DNA of 64,000 nt from Oenanthe sinensis (lineage: Eukaryota > Streptophyta > Magnoliopsida > Apiales > Apiaceae): assembly GCA_028671895.1 (NCBI GenBank), contig CM053809.1, positions 31,843,501 to 31,907,500 on the forward strand, in the 5' to 3' direction. The position numbers and the translations under genes were made by a program. Under the pieces are notes generated by a model. That model searched no databases and had not been told where the DNA came from. It saw only the letters and a list, made by a program, of their open reading frames with translations. Positions 24,449 to 36,565 of the stretch are shown here, piece by piece (position 1 is the stretch's first letter; each line of letters starts with the position of its first letter).

Positions 24449-27400
24449 TCCAAAAATATAATGGTCACTTCATAATGACAAAGCAACTATGAATGTCACT
24501 CCAAAAACAACTGTTTAAGGGCCCATGCTTTAAAATGGAAAAAGAATAAGAATCTTTGTTTCACGCAATCTGGACTGTATACGCACTGTGCTTTTATTTC
24601 TCAGCAGATGTTACAAATGAATTATACTTTCATGCTAGTGATGGGCATCAGGTAACTTCAGGGACGGGGAGTGCTACTGCTATCCCCCTCCCTGGATCAA
24701 GGTCGGCAGGACGGGGTTGATGCCCATTCCTATTTTAAGCGAAGAAAAGGTGCACTAGCAAATCATTGGCATTGGGGAAAAATGTCATCATTTAATGACC
24801 CAGAAACTGTAGCCAAAGAAAAATACAGGAAAGCCGACTAGGGTAAATTATCATGCCAAACGCTAAATTCTTCCGTAGAAATAGGTATAAAACTATAAAA
24901 GCTGAAGCTTTGGGAGGGACATATCCAACTAACTTTAATAGACTAATACAAAATGAAAAATAACATTACAATTGGAACCAACATTTATTGAATTTGAGAA
25001 AGCATCGATCATTGAGGTCGTAGATTTTGATAAACCACGCAGCAAGAAAAGATTCAGATCCCACGTTCACTAAATTTGGTTGAAAGCCTAAATATATGAT
25101 AAACACCAGCAATAAAACATTTGATGCTAACCTCTGAAACTGGCTAGGTGTATGGTAAATTTATTCAAGTTTATGTCTGAAGAAATTCCATGCATATTGA
25201 CACAATGCAGGATGAAAATTCTAAATGTTAGTCGGGTTTCTGTCAACTTATAGAATAGTCAAGGTAGCCAACATACTGATCTCCAGAGTTTGTCAACCAA
25301 TATGAGCATAATGACAGAAATGCTCATAAATTCATAATGCATAAACAAAGCAGCATTACACAGTGCGCCTCTGGAAAGATCAGAAGTGATCACAGCTATA
25401 ACTAGGAAGTCGACTCCTTCAAGCCAGCTATAAAAATATTTGTTTCCTTGGGGAAAGTGGAAACAGTCATTTATTCAAGAAATTCAGTTAAATGCCACAA
25501 TCACTTTGAAATAAGAACATCAATGCAGGAGGCTGATTAAGTTTAAAAGCGGTACAGAGATTATGCATAGAAGCTTTGATTTAGGCAGTAATAGGAGTCT
25601 AAATGCTAATTAATTTGTACTTGCACAAGCATGCATGTTTCAACAGAGAAGATAGAGGCTTGTACCTTTGAGGATCCCATACGTTTTCAGAGCAGGTCCA
25701 CCTAGATGGGAAAATAGCATAGCCTGGTACTTTGCGCCATTTAAAACAGTCCTCGCACTGCGCCCATTGTATGATTTCACTGACACAGGTGATACATGGC
25801 ATTGACTTTCAGTAGCAACAGAACATACTAAACAGCAAGTCCATCAATGTGAAAACTTCAGCTACAGTAAATTCAAGTACTAAAAAAGTAGAACTAAGAG
25901 CTAATTTCCATATTAAACATTGAATGTTGGTGGAATGCTCAATGACCAAATGTTTTCGAAATAGAACCTAACAAACATATATGATAAATGCACATATACA
26001 CATGGAATTCATTGAAAATTAAAACTATAGTCAAGCATATACTCGGTAATCATTATATTGTGTTTGTTAATATTATATAAGCACACAAACTTATAAGAAA
26101 CTCGCCGAGTACTAATCTCACCCAAAAAAGGAAGGAGATTTAAGAGGTCTCAATAAACATATGTATCTAATTTCACATTTTCAGGTAACGTAGGTTAAAA
26201 CTCACAGGATTAATATCATATTTCTTGCGAAACTTGAACCCTTAACTAAAGAGGGGACAACATACCATTAGCCTATAGACCTTTGGTTATGTATATCAAT
26301 CTTTTGCCATAAGACAGAAAACATATATCATATCTGGAAGCAGCAAGACTAAACACATAACACAGGTAATGGAGCAGCTAACATATATTCCTGCTGGACT
26401 GTCTCCCTACTGACTTTTAACCCGATTCTCAAAATAACCTAGGCACGGTAGGTCCTTAAATAATTTCGAATAAAAATGGTATCCCAGATGCCTATACCAC
26501 CTGCTACCTCCAAAACCAATCCTCCACCCTTTGTGTCACCCCCAATCAGAAGAGACAAGATACTATATGCAGACGGAGGATATTTAATTGCCAAACAGAT
26601 TGTCTTATTATTCATTGTGAGAACATCGCTCAATGTAAGATTTTCAAGGAATATATATAATTCCCCTCCGGCCCTCCGGAGATGTAATAGACAGGTGGAC
26701 AACAAAATAATTAAATAAACTGCTTTCAATATAAGCACATAAACGACTTACCCCACATTATTTGTTGTTACAATAGTAGGCCTTCCAATAATTGGTGGCT
26801 CCTGCTAAAACAAACGAGCTTTGATCAATTATCGAAAAAGAAAAAAAATGTGTTTAGATGTGCCCAACAGAGAAAAAGATACATCAAAAGTAGCATGTTA
26901 TTTTTATTCATGTATTTTCTATCTCAATTATTGGCATATGAGTATATTATCGAGCACGTGTTTGTGCATTAATCCATTAATACATGTGTATTATATATAT
27001 ATATAAAGTTGAAGCTTACCAGTATGCATGAATTCCTTTTATTTACCTACATTTTCTGTCATCTTTTACTAGATTTTCCTATGCTTCATGACAATTTTCT
27101 GTCTTATATTATATTAATATTTACTAGATTTTCTTATGCTTCATAACAATTTAGAAAGTTTGTCAAAAAAACTCGAATATTGTAATGTCTTGTTAAGAGC
27201 ATGCATGTATGTGCATATAATAAGAATCTCCACTACTACACAATTTCTTAACAAAGACATTACTACATTTTAGTGGTGAAGAGTGACAGAAAGAACCAGA
27301 CGAATAACAGGAAGATAGAAATGGCTCACAAGTGTTACCTCAAATTCTTCAATTTCATAGCCGTCAATCACCACAATCTTGGGGACATCATTGGGTGGAG

Positions 27401-30400
27401 GATGAAACAACCCTTGAGCCTGTTCCCAAGTGAGCTTCACCTCTATCATCTCTTCGGTTTCAATTCGTAGTCGTTTACTCTTCGAACCTAAGGTACTATT
27501 CTTTCTTTTTGTACGGAAATCCGGATGAGGTGCAATATTTACCTTTGTATCACACTTGGTTTCAACAACTTTGCAACTTTTTTTTGCCGAGTCGGCTAAG
27601 TTTACCTTGTTCATTGCCAAAAGGCCAGATGATACTGAATTTCTATTTGAATGATGCTGAGCTGTAACTTCACCAGGTTTCGTTTTCTTTGCAGTAGCAT
27701 CTCCATGTGCAGAACCTTTAATACGAGTGGTAACTGATTCCTTTTTCTGTGAATAAAAAACAGAGCTTAGATGTAACGACAAATATATACTATATATATA
27801 TATATATATATGAAAGATAACCTGTGTAACCTAGGAAAATTATTATTAAATAATATGCTCAGACTCCAGATATAAGAGGCCTCTACCAAATGAAATGACA
27901 TATATCAATTAAATATATTTATATAGTTCGGGAAAGTATAATGTTGCATGTACAATGTTGTTAAATGCGTGCCTAGGCGCAAAGCAAAGCAAAGCGCACC
28001 CTTAGCGCTTTGTGATGGTCGAAGCGAAGCAACTTCAATGAAGCGCTCGCTTATGGCTGCAAAGCGCGAAGCTTGCTAAAGCAAAAAGCGCTAAAAAAGC
28101 GCGCTTTATTGAAGCTAAGCAAAAATATATAGGGTTTTGTAATTGGGTCAGTTTTAAGGCCCAACAAATATAGCCCAATGAAAAACAAAACTTTAAAAGC
28201 TCAGTAAACAGCCGCTTTAAAAGGTTAAAAACCCTAGATGCAACACAATTCAGAGCTGTTCTCAAGTCTACACAGTTGAACAGGTATCTTTCTTTACTTG
28301 TCTTCTTCTCCATTACTTTCTCTCTATATATAATCACACACACACACACATATATATACATGTGTGTGTATACGCACATGTGTATGTGACATCGACGTTT
28401 TGTAGACGAGGACGAAGATGAGGAGGAAGAACAAGAGTTTGAATATGGAGCAACACTTGAAGATGATTGGGATGAAGATTTTCAAGATGAAGATGAGTTG
28501 GATGAGGATTTTGATGAAGATGATGAATGAAACTTTTACCACTAAGGCACTAACAATATTGGAAGTTGGAACTTGGATGAAGATGAGAACTTGGATAGCC
28601 TGGAACTTAGTTTTAAACTTTAAAGTTTGAATCTTGATGTTAAATCTCAAGATTTTTTTCCCTAGAAGTATAATTTAATATATTATAAAGTATATATATT
28701 ATGTTATTTTTGCTCTAGAAGTGTGATTTAATATATTATGAAGTATAAATTATATTATAAACCTAAGTCAATATATGTATAATCCTAATTAATATATATT
28801 AGAATTTTTTTATTAAATGTGCGCCTAGCTTCAAAGAAGCACGCGCCTCACTTTTGCGCTTTGCGCCTAGGCTCCAGGAAGGTTTGTGCTTCGGTGCGCT
28901 TAATGCTTTTAACAACACTGTGCGTGTATATAATTCATACTTCTCGTCAGTTCTTAAAAACAGGCCAGCACATCAAATATAAATAATTACTTAGGCCCAG
29001 TAGAGTAGAGAGACAGTTACACGTATATACATTCAAAGATTCAAGAACCTAGCTGCCTCCCTACAATATCATTAGTTTTTGCCTCTTTTCAACAAAAGCT
29101 GTCAACCAGATCTGTCAAAGGAAGAACAGCCAACGACCTCCTTCGCACCGAGGAAAAACAGTCGCCATAAGTTTCTTATTGACAGCCCCGTAGAATAAGT
29201 GGACAATGCGTAACTTTTATATGATTTAACCCTAGTTTTTTTTATTTTGGATACGGTTTTGGTTCCAGTTCCGGGTAAAACCCATTAGTCCCAAGTACAT
29301 AATTTGTGTTTATGTGCGGCTATTGTAGGCAAACATAGGAGACAACTTCCTCTTAGTAGAGCAGAAGAAGAATTGTGCACCTATATTTTGAAAGACTTGG
29401 TGCTGTATGCATCACTGAGCTCAAGATACTACTCTCTAAATTCCCATATTAAAGACTACTAGCATAAGTTATATTAGAATTCTATTGCCATAATAGTAAT
29501 CATATTACGTAAATGTTAGTTTTGGAATATATTTTACTCAGTATGTATGCCCATCTAATTACAGGGTTCACATCTCCTTGCAAAGACTACATTCAACTGG
29601 CTAAATGTTGAGCTCCAATCATGTAAAGCACTGGAATGTAAGTTTTAGATATAGAATTATATTTACTTTTATCTTTTATTATCAAATTAAATAACATAAC
29701 ATAACATAAAAAACTTACCACAGATAAACACTTAACAATTAATCTAACAGCATTTTGACCACAGATAGCAAAAGGTTGAAATTATTCCTAGTCCTTAATA
29801 AGCTTGCTCATTTTAACCAACATACTAAATCAAACCTGTTCCGATGCACTGGCAGTCTTCCTACATCCCATGACCAACTTTCCATGAGGATTTAACCTAT
29901 TAAATGTTACTGAAAAAATAATATAATTAGGTCCTTCACAAAAGCATTAGAATTCAGATCAAATTAGGAGAACCTTATGAAAGGATAGTTTAAAAACAGA
30001 AAGAGGGATCATAATGTGATTTATAAGATGAATGAGCACAAGCACTGACATGAGTTGTAAGAATAAAGAAAAGAGCAGGGGACATTTAAGAAAGGGCAAA
30101 ACACATCTAAGCAACATTTGAACTTCTATCAAGAAAATATTGGGTAAAGATAAAAATGGAAAAGGGGTAAAATAGACACCCTATAATAGCTATTAGAGCA
30201 TAAACTGTCTTACCTGTATCGCCTGCTCGCAGTTGCATAGACTGAATACAAGGACTGACCCCCTCCAAAACGTACATTCTGCTATTATTATTGGGCCAAA
30301 ATCGGAACTGAAATACCCACTCCTGCCCTTTTAAATCTTGTACCGGGAGAGGTATTCCTTCAGGATTAGAAATAGGAGGAAGATAGACCTGCAAAAGAGA

Positions 30401-33400
30401 TAGAATGAACATGATGGTAACACCAACCAGATATGTTTTATCCAATCTCGTCTACGAAATAGAATAGAACACCGGTTGTAAAAGGGGAAGATCACAGATC
30501 ATAACTACATGAACTATAATAACAAATGTAGTAATCTAAGAAAAAATAACAAAAAAAACTAAATTAATCGCATACACATTACTTGCATGATAATAAGCCA
30601 ACATAAATTATTGCATAATAATAAGCCAATATAAACACTACTATAGAACTTCTGTAACAAGAATTGCCAGGTTTTCCACATATACTTCTAAGTGAATTTT
30701 AAATTGATGTATAGAAAGATAGGAGAACACTGGATTTGCTTGATGTGCATAGCTCCTGTCTTTAGAATTCAGTAATTTAATATATCAGCACTAACTTATG
30801 CAATTTACCATGTCTGACAGCAATGTTTTGACATTAATTGTTACAAGAAGATTAGCTGGATAATGAGTTATGATCCATCCAGGTACATAGGCTTCAGAAA
30901 TGTTTTTATCTCACCATTGTAGGAGCAAGTCCAATGCAATGCTATATATGCTGCCATTTCTATAATTTGAAACCAAATGCTAAAAAATTCAACTCCAAAG
31001 GGGTTTTATACTTGGATGCAAATATGCATATATGCATACTTGGTTCTAAATTTGAAACCAAGGATGCATTTATGCATCCATGCCACATCATCAAATAAGT
31101 AAATAACCATAAATGACGTGCATGTTGATGAACTTTAAATAAAATTTTGGGGGAGAGAGACAAAAATTAGTTAAATTTGAAATTATTTGGTTGCAGAATA
31201 CAACTAGCATTGGAGTTTAAGTTCTATTTTAACACCAAAAAACACTTTTTGGTGCAAAATTATAGCAATAGCAATAGAAATTTAGCATCCAGCATTGAAC
31301 TTGCTCTAATTGGGCGCAAAAGCTATTTCCAATCAACGTATAGGAGAAATGTTTTCTTTGAATTGTTTCACTTTAATTTCATATATACGATTAGTTTAGA
31401 TGATACTGCAGCCCAGATGTAGGTCTTATGACACCATCACCCTAAAGAATTAGACAATCTTAACCTATGGAGTAAATTATCAGCTTATATAAAGATATTG
31501 CCAAAAGAAAACGGAAATTGTTTTCCAGATAAAGGTGGTGACAATCTACAAGTTGAATGAAGAATAAAAGTATAAAACTAACCAAACTTCTCATAATATA
31601 AGATGTGTAGCCATAGAAATAAAATCTAACATTAACAATGTGGACAAATAATTAAAATACATATATTCAAACAACAGTTGAAATCCTGCACCAGTAAATT
31701 AAGTAAGATTAACTGAAAATTCACCTCTGCACATTTTTTCGGAAGAACTAGACGCCCTATCTTTCCAGCATCACTAGCCGTTAACACCTTCTCAAACAAA
31801 GGCGTAATTACAGAGTTTGAGCTATGATCTGATCAAGGATAACATAAATTGCTGCTTAACTACATATATCAGGGTATTGAAGATCACAAGTATAGCTTGT
31901 GTACCCCAAAGTCAGAGTGACGTACTATATAATTATATATACATATACGCCCTGGTCTAAAACGGTTGTTATGGACCATTTAGTAGCAGCCAAGCCCACA
32001 GCTTCAGAAATATATGCTGGCCGGCGAAGATCCAGCAATTCATTTTCTATCCCAACAATGCTAGAATTTCCTCCAAAAACAATATGCGCTGCACGAACCC
32101 TTAAATTGTTAAACTTCTATTGGAAGACAATAATGGATAACTGCTGGATCTCCATCGTCCATAAAATCTAACAGATATGGGCTTGGTAGCTAATAGATTG
32201 TTCATAGCACTCATTTGCTACAGATCAAAATTCCATCTACAATACATATAGAAGATAAAATTGGTTTTTAATGAATAACAGTACAATAAAAACACATGTT
32301 ACGCCATGAAAAAACCGAATCATTAAGCATTGCACATGTGGTTAGTGAAATCATATAAAATAATTTAATATAAGGATACTCTTCTGATATTTGTTGTAGC
32401 TCCTGATCACTAATTTTGGGCCAGTACCGCGGAAGTAACTGGTTTCGATCTCGAGGCCTTTCATTGTGAGCTTGAGCTTCACTGGATGAGTCAAGTCCAT
32501 TATAATTCGCTGCTACAGGTGCAGGAGTCGGTGGTGGTTGTGCATGACTTACAGAAATGCTGGAGTGCTCTGCTATTTCAGTTTTGGATGCAGGATTCAG
32601 AGTCAGGTCGGGATGAGGACTGGAAGGTTCATTTTTTAATATAGCACTCTGAGGGTTATCATTTACATACAAACTCCGTTGCTCCTCATACTTGCTTCCT
32701 GTGACATTGATCATATATAGCTTAACAGATTAGGCCAACTCCTCATATTGGATATAAGGGGTTATAACTGCATAACACAAGTCGCCCAATTATAATTTGT
32801 TTTTATATTTTATAGCACAGACGTTTGAAAAGGGGAAGGCATCTACCAGATGTATCACCATTTTCTGATATCTGTAAAGCACCGCCTTTCAGGCTTCCAC
32901 TTATTAGTCTTCCAGAAAAAACCAGATTTTCCTTTTTATCCATGGAAGAGTCGGACAATTTTTTACTGCCAAGGAGTTTATCAGTTACAGCAGGCATGTT
33001 AAATTCCAAAGGCAACTTTGGATGCAATTCTGGATTGAACAAACTAGGTGCTTGACGCCAAGGTACAGGCCCTGATGCAGCAATGGAACTCCAATTTTTG
33101 GCAGAAAGATCTTTGATTCTTTCAGGTAGACCAGGTAGGAGAAGTGAAGGTGGTGGCCATGCAGGATTGGGCGTCTGAAACATAACATCAACTGGTATTA
33201 GTGATCATATAGCTTCTCTTTATAATCTGGTTCATCGCTTTAGCATGTTTACTAATCCCGACCTCCAGTTGGCTAAATTTGTATTTGTTTATCTGGGTAC
33301 AATATCACCTTGTATAAGGCCAGACAAATTCCAAAACAAATATATCAGACACTATTACTTACATGTTACACCTTTTAACTCAGAAAAAGAAACTAAAAGA

Positions 33401-34695
33401 TGCCCTCTGACTAGGAAATTCAAAATTGACTAAAAATGGTTGTAAATCCTTAAACCTTTTTTTATTTTTTAAATCTTATACCAAGTTCCGAGTGCAAAAG
33501 GGAACTACCCAAATTATCAACTTCAAGATAATGCCCCGCTAAGCACTGCCACTGTGGGGGTTTCTGACATTGGCTAAACTTGAGCTCCTTGATAAAGCCA
33601 TCCAAACCTTTTCAAATTCAGATTAATATCTCGTTGGCAATCAAGCAAGGTCTAGTCTGGAAGATAAGCAAATTCTCTTCAGACCAAGTTCAAGTTTGCT
33701 TGTCATTCTTAATAGAATATGTGACCAGATTAGGAGTAAATTTTGTCCCGTTTAAAGTTTAACAAGTATCAGAAATTCATCAAAAATTGTCGACCAAGTC
33801 ACAATGCATAACATACTTAAATTTAGTATAAAGCAACCCCAAAATATTAATGGCAAAATGGCATCCCAGCAAACCCAAGTATCCCAGAAAATATAAAAGA
33901 CAGAGCATATCTAAAACAAGCATACCAAGATGAAACTTTTCTTCGTGCACGTTATACATTCGATTCCGCCAGCATCCAATAGAACAAACATATGAAATGA
34001 AACGATGCACCCACAGTGTATTTGCTGCAAATGATTTTATTGTTATAAGACTCGGTCTTCAAAAATACAACCTGATTCAAGCTATATAGTGTGACATGTC
34101 ATGTACTGCTGAATTTGAATGATATAACAAAGAAAGTATCTGACCTTCCCGCATGACTCACAAGACCTCCAACCAGAAGCATTCAAGTGAAAGGACTCGC
34201 AGAAGTTTCCCTCTTGGAAAGCAATACTGAAATGAAATGAACAAAACAACTATGGAGCTAAGACATGAAAGAGAATAATTGAACAGTGATAATTAATGAT
34301 ATATATATACATAGGATATAAATGTAACAGAAATACATCAGACACGGGCCGATCATTTCATACTTTATTTTGCATAATCTGACACACTAGTAAACACACA
34401 TGAAATAATCTCTAGCCAACAGAATTTACGTAAAAACATAAACAAAGTAAACTTATTCATCTCTCTCCCCCGTCTCTCTCACACAAACACAGAGAGAAAT
34501 TAAGTAATAAACACTAGATATGCAAAAACACAAGTAAATCGAAATCAAGGGAAACGAAACATACGCGCATCGATCGCACAAATCAGCAAACTCGCCGGTG
34601 CGGCGACGCCAGCCTCTGCGAGAGTGTTCGCCAAGCAATTGATTACAACTGGAATTGAAGCAAAGCTTAGGCAGCAAAGACGAAGAAGAAGCCAT
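23332..34695 (-). CDS. VAL: VAL-type B3 transcriptional repressor with PHD-like, B3, CW and EAR regions (13 exons, 880 aa)
   Basis: Nuclear repressor of the VIVIPAROUS1/ABI3-LIKE (VAL/HSI2) family, which binds RY elements in seed-maturation genes and recruits histone-modifying complexes. Minus-strand exons: 34565-34695, 34145-34226, 33926-34024, 32847-33174, 32380-32698, 31725-31821, 30214-30388, 29836-29909, 27339-27746, 26752-26801, 25666-25779, 24229-24299, 23332-24026 (2643 nt). Order: Cys-rich PHD-like region (residues 1-104: KLCFNSSC, LCDRC, HCGC, CITC); LLPRYWPKISDQELQQI; B3 domain (about 325-435: GKIGRLVLPKKCAE, EWVFQFRFWPNNNSRMYVLEG, LVMGCRK); CW zinc finger (about 593-626: WAQCEDCFKWRKVP, RWTCSENVWDPQR); a Cys/His-rich stretch (701-729); EAR motif LDLNIQP (801-807). 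N-terminal GEFADLCDRC and the adjacent sphingosine kinase favour VAL3 orthology, but the intact CW and EAR parts are also typical of VAL1/VAL2. Intron 5 looks U12-type. Confidence 0.87.
24409..24449. repeat. Microsatellite (AC)n(AT)n in VAL intron 11
   Basis: About 14 AC dinucleotides run directly into about 7 AT dinucleotides. Simple-sequence repeat in the intron between the CW and the exon at 24229-24299. Confidence 0.95.
24641..24727. mobile_element. Short GC-rich inverted-repeat element remnant in a VAL intron
   Basis: Perfect 10-bp inverted arms ATGGGCATCA (24641-24650) and TGATGCCCAT (24718-24727) enclose a GC-rich core with gggacgggga and tatccccctccctgg, which themselves can pair. 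The composition differs from the AT-rich intron. It looks like a degenerate transposon end pair; no target duplication was identified. Confidence 0.4.
27945..28928 (+). mobile_element. hAT-superfamily non-autonomous element (968 bp) in VAL intron 8
   Basis: Element 27953-28920. The 16-bp ends CAATGTTGTTAAATGC and (read inward from the right) CAGTGTTGTTAAAAGC are inverted repeats with two mismatches. The flanking 8-bp sequences TGCATGTA (27945-27952) and TGCGTGTA (28921-28928) match at 7 of 8, the size expected for hAT insertion. Both subterminal regions are crowded with AAGCGC/GCGCTT and CCTAGGCGC motifs, as transposase-binding subterminal repeats usually are. On the + strand about 28407-28530 encodes a very acidic stretch ending in DDE-rich codons and TGA, possibly the tail of a former captured or transposase ORF; otherwise no transposase remains. 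Confidence 0.8.
30920..31309. mobile_element. Tourist-like (PIF/Harbinger-type) MITE, copy 1, in a VAL intron
   Basis: Element 30923-31306 (384 bp). The ends GAGCAAGTCCAATGCAATGCT and, inverted, GAGCAAGTTCAATGC...TGCTAAAT are terminal inverted repeats. Flanking trinucleotides are TAG (30920-30922) and TAA (31307-31309), consistent with a slightly decayed TWA target duplication. The interior 'caccaaaaaacactttt' and 'tttagcatc' blocks are shared with the second copy at 50610. It lies between VAL exons at 31725 and 30388. Confidence 0.65.
31822..32379 (-). other. U12-type (minor spliceosome) intron in the VAL gene
   Basis: The donor after the exon ending at 32380 reads GTATCCTTA, the U12 donor consensus. 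Near the acceptor the strand reads TCCTTGAT (31832-31839), an exact branch-site match, with the branch adenosine 11 nt from the acceptor AG. The acceptor used is ATAG (exon starts 31821), not the CAG eight bases upstream; the upstream CAG would put a stop codon in frame and lies too close to the branch for U12 splicing. The join yields the conserved DSNSVITPLFEKVL of the B3 region. Confidence 0.8.
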
Positions 34696-34889
34696 CGCAA
34701 CTTCACACACAATTAAAACCCTAGAAATACAGCAGTAATTAAGTAAGTGTCGAGTACATAAATAAATAAATAAAATAGAATCCAACGACTAAATGGATTT
34801 CAAATCGTCCGGCCAAAAGGAAGCACGTAAAACACGAGGCAGGCGCGATTATCGAGGTGTATAGAGTCTGCCTGATTTTCTGGTGGTTT

Positions 34890-34890
<1 letters not shown>

Positions 34891-34929
<39 letters not shown>
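34891..34929. repeat. Compound microsatellite (GT)n(GA)n upstream of VAL
   Basis: Ten GT dinucleotides followed by about nine GA dinucleotides, about 200 bp upstream of the VAL start codon. On the transcribed strand this reads as (TC)n(AC)n, typical of plant core-promoter or 5' UTR pyrimidine tracts. Confidence 0.95.
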
Positions 34930-35064
34930 TTTGATGATACTCGAGTGAGAAAGAGAAGAGAAAAGGGGGTTGTATTGTACAGTACAGTATATAGTATATA
35001 ATTTTGTGTGTGTGTGAGCCACTTTGCTCTAGTGTATATCCAAACTGTTTACCAGATTAATACT

Positions 35065-35066
<2 letters not shown>

Positions 35067-35095
<29 letters not shown>
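35067..35095. repeat. (ATT)n microsatellite
   Basis: About nine to ten perfect ATT trinucleotides in the VAL upstream region. Confidence 0.95.
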
Positions 35096-35096
<1 letters not shown>

Positions 35097-36565
35097 AGAA
35101 AAAATGGTTTTTTATAAGATAATGATTTTTGTATGTTGTAGAAATGTTTATGATTAATAATTGAATGGGAAGAGTTATTATTTATTTTTAGGGAAAAACT
35201 TGGTTCTTTATCCACTCGTGTAGATTAAATATTTAAATTTTGGGATTTTCTCAAGGAAAAATTTGATATAGTACTTGTTTTTGTTGACCTTCCATTTAAG
35301 GTTTTTATCGAATTCTTTATGGAACACTTAAAGTTTTTACACGGTATTTTTTGGTAACAAGTCGAATTATATTGTGACTAAAATGTTTTAATTACATTGA
35401 ACAAAAGTGTTTCTTTGTTTCTCACAATCATGTCATTTTGTTTACACGCAGTCACACACACTCACTCATACAGCGGCTGTCTTCAAGCCTTCTAACTTGT
35501 TGCCATCAAAACCAAATCAACTGGCCAATGGACTGAACCAATATCAGCAACAGCAAGTTTTTTTAACTCTTGAAGCACAACATCTTGACATTGTTGCTTC
35601 AGAATTCATGCTACGGGTCTCGGTGGCAGTACAAAGAAACAGCGTGAAGATCAGCTAATTCCACCACCACAACTCCACAAAGGAATACAAGACTGCATTT
35701 AACAAAGAGGTTTCACCTGCAAACAAATTCCAAAAGCCACAAGGACAACCCATCGTATACATTATAAGTCTAGTCTAACACAACGTTTGATTCATGATTT
35801 TGTACCTGCACTCTCTGGTACAATTATATGCATCTAGCCATCAAGGCATGTCGTATGCCTCGGATGACTTTACATCGATTACATTAATTTCCATCAAAAA
35901 GAATATTTGAAAATCAAAAAATTTGTATCTTCTTGCATACAAGTCAAATGTAACGTTGGAAATAACACAACTTCTTGAAATTTTTATTTATTTAGTAATG
36001 TAAATGACTCGATAATCTGGAGGTAAAAGGGGGATAAAAAGTATTGTCCTGAAATACATACAACAAATATGAGTGACATCTTGACATCTCGATACATACA
36101 AATATATTTTTGAAAAATTGAAGAACTAAAAAAAAGGAAACCACAGATTCTATACAGTTTTTGCAGCAAGTTCCCAGGAATGTTGAATGATCCATTAAAA
36201 TGAATTGAAGCTCGAAATAATAAATAAATAAAATAATGAGTCATGGTATTGTTGGACAGAGCTATATGAATCAAACAAGTACTTTTCGATAGATCATGTA
36301 CTGTCAGAAAGCAAATGTTGGATATAGTATTTGGTTCTGACTTTGAAGTACCTAATTAAGCTAAACAAACACGCCTGCAAGCCAAATTTGCATGCGTTTG
36401 GGGTAAATTTACATCCAATATTTTTCCCAGTTGTATGATTCTAACAAGAAGCAAACTGCCAGAACCTAGAATACACTTTCAGCTGTTTCTCCACTATCCG
36501 TGAAATTTACAAAACTAATGCCACAACAAAAAATTATTATAAAAAAATAAGTACAAAGAGATATA

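Larger units (their letters stand above)
34696..36565. promoter_or_regulatory. VAL promoter/5' leader and SPHK 3' flank, with microsatellites
   Basis: Right of 34695 lies the VAL 5' UTR and promoter on the minus strand. It carries (GT)10(GA)9 at 34891-34929 and an (ATT)n tract at 35067-35095. The remaining part to 36565 should include the SPHK 3' UTR. An open frame at 35407-35658 has no recognisable similarity and was not called. The exact transcription start cannot be placed. Confidence 0.45.

Noticed and set aside
28035..28650. Two minus-strand open frames of about 110 codons in the VAL intron
   Set aside because: They lie inside the hAT element and include CA-repeat-derived low-complexity sequence; no recognisable protein.
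35407..35658. 83-codon open frame upstream of VAL
   Set aside because: Gln-rich by chance around CAG/CAA runs, no homologous family recognised, no splice context; could be non-coding transcript sequence.
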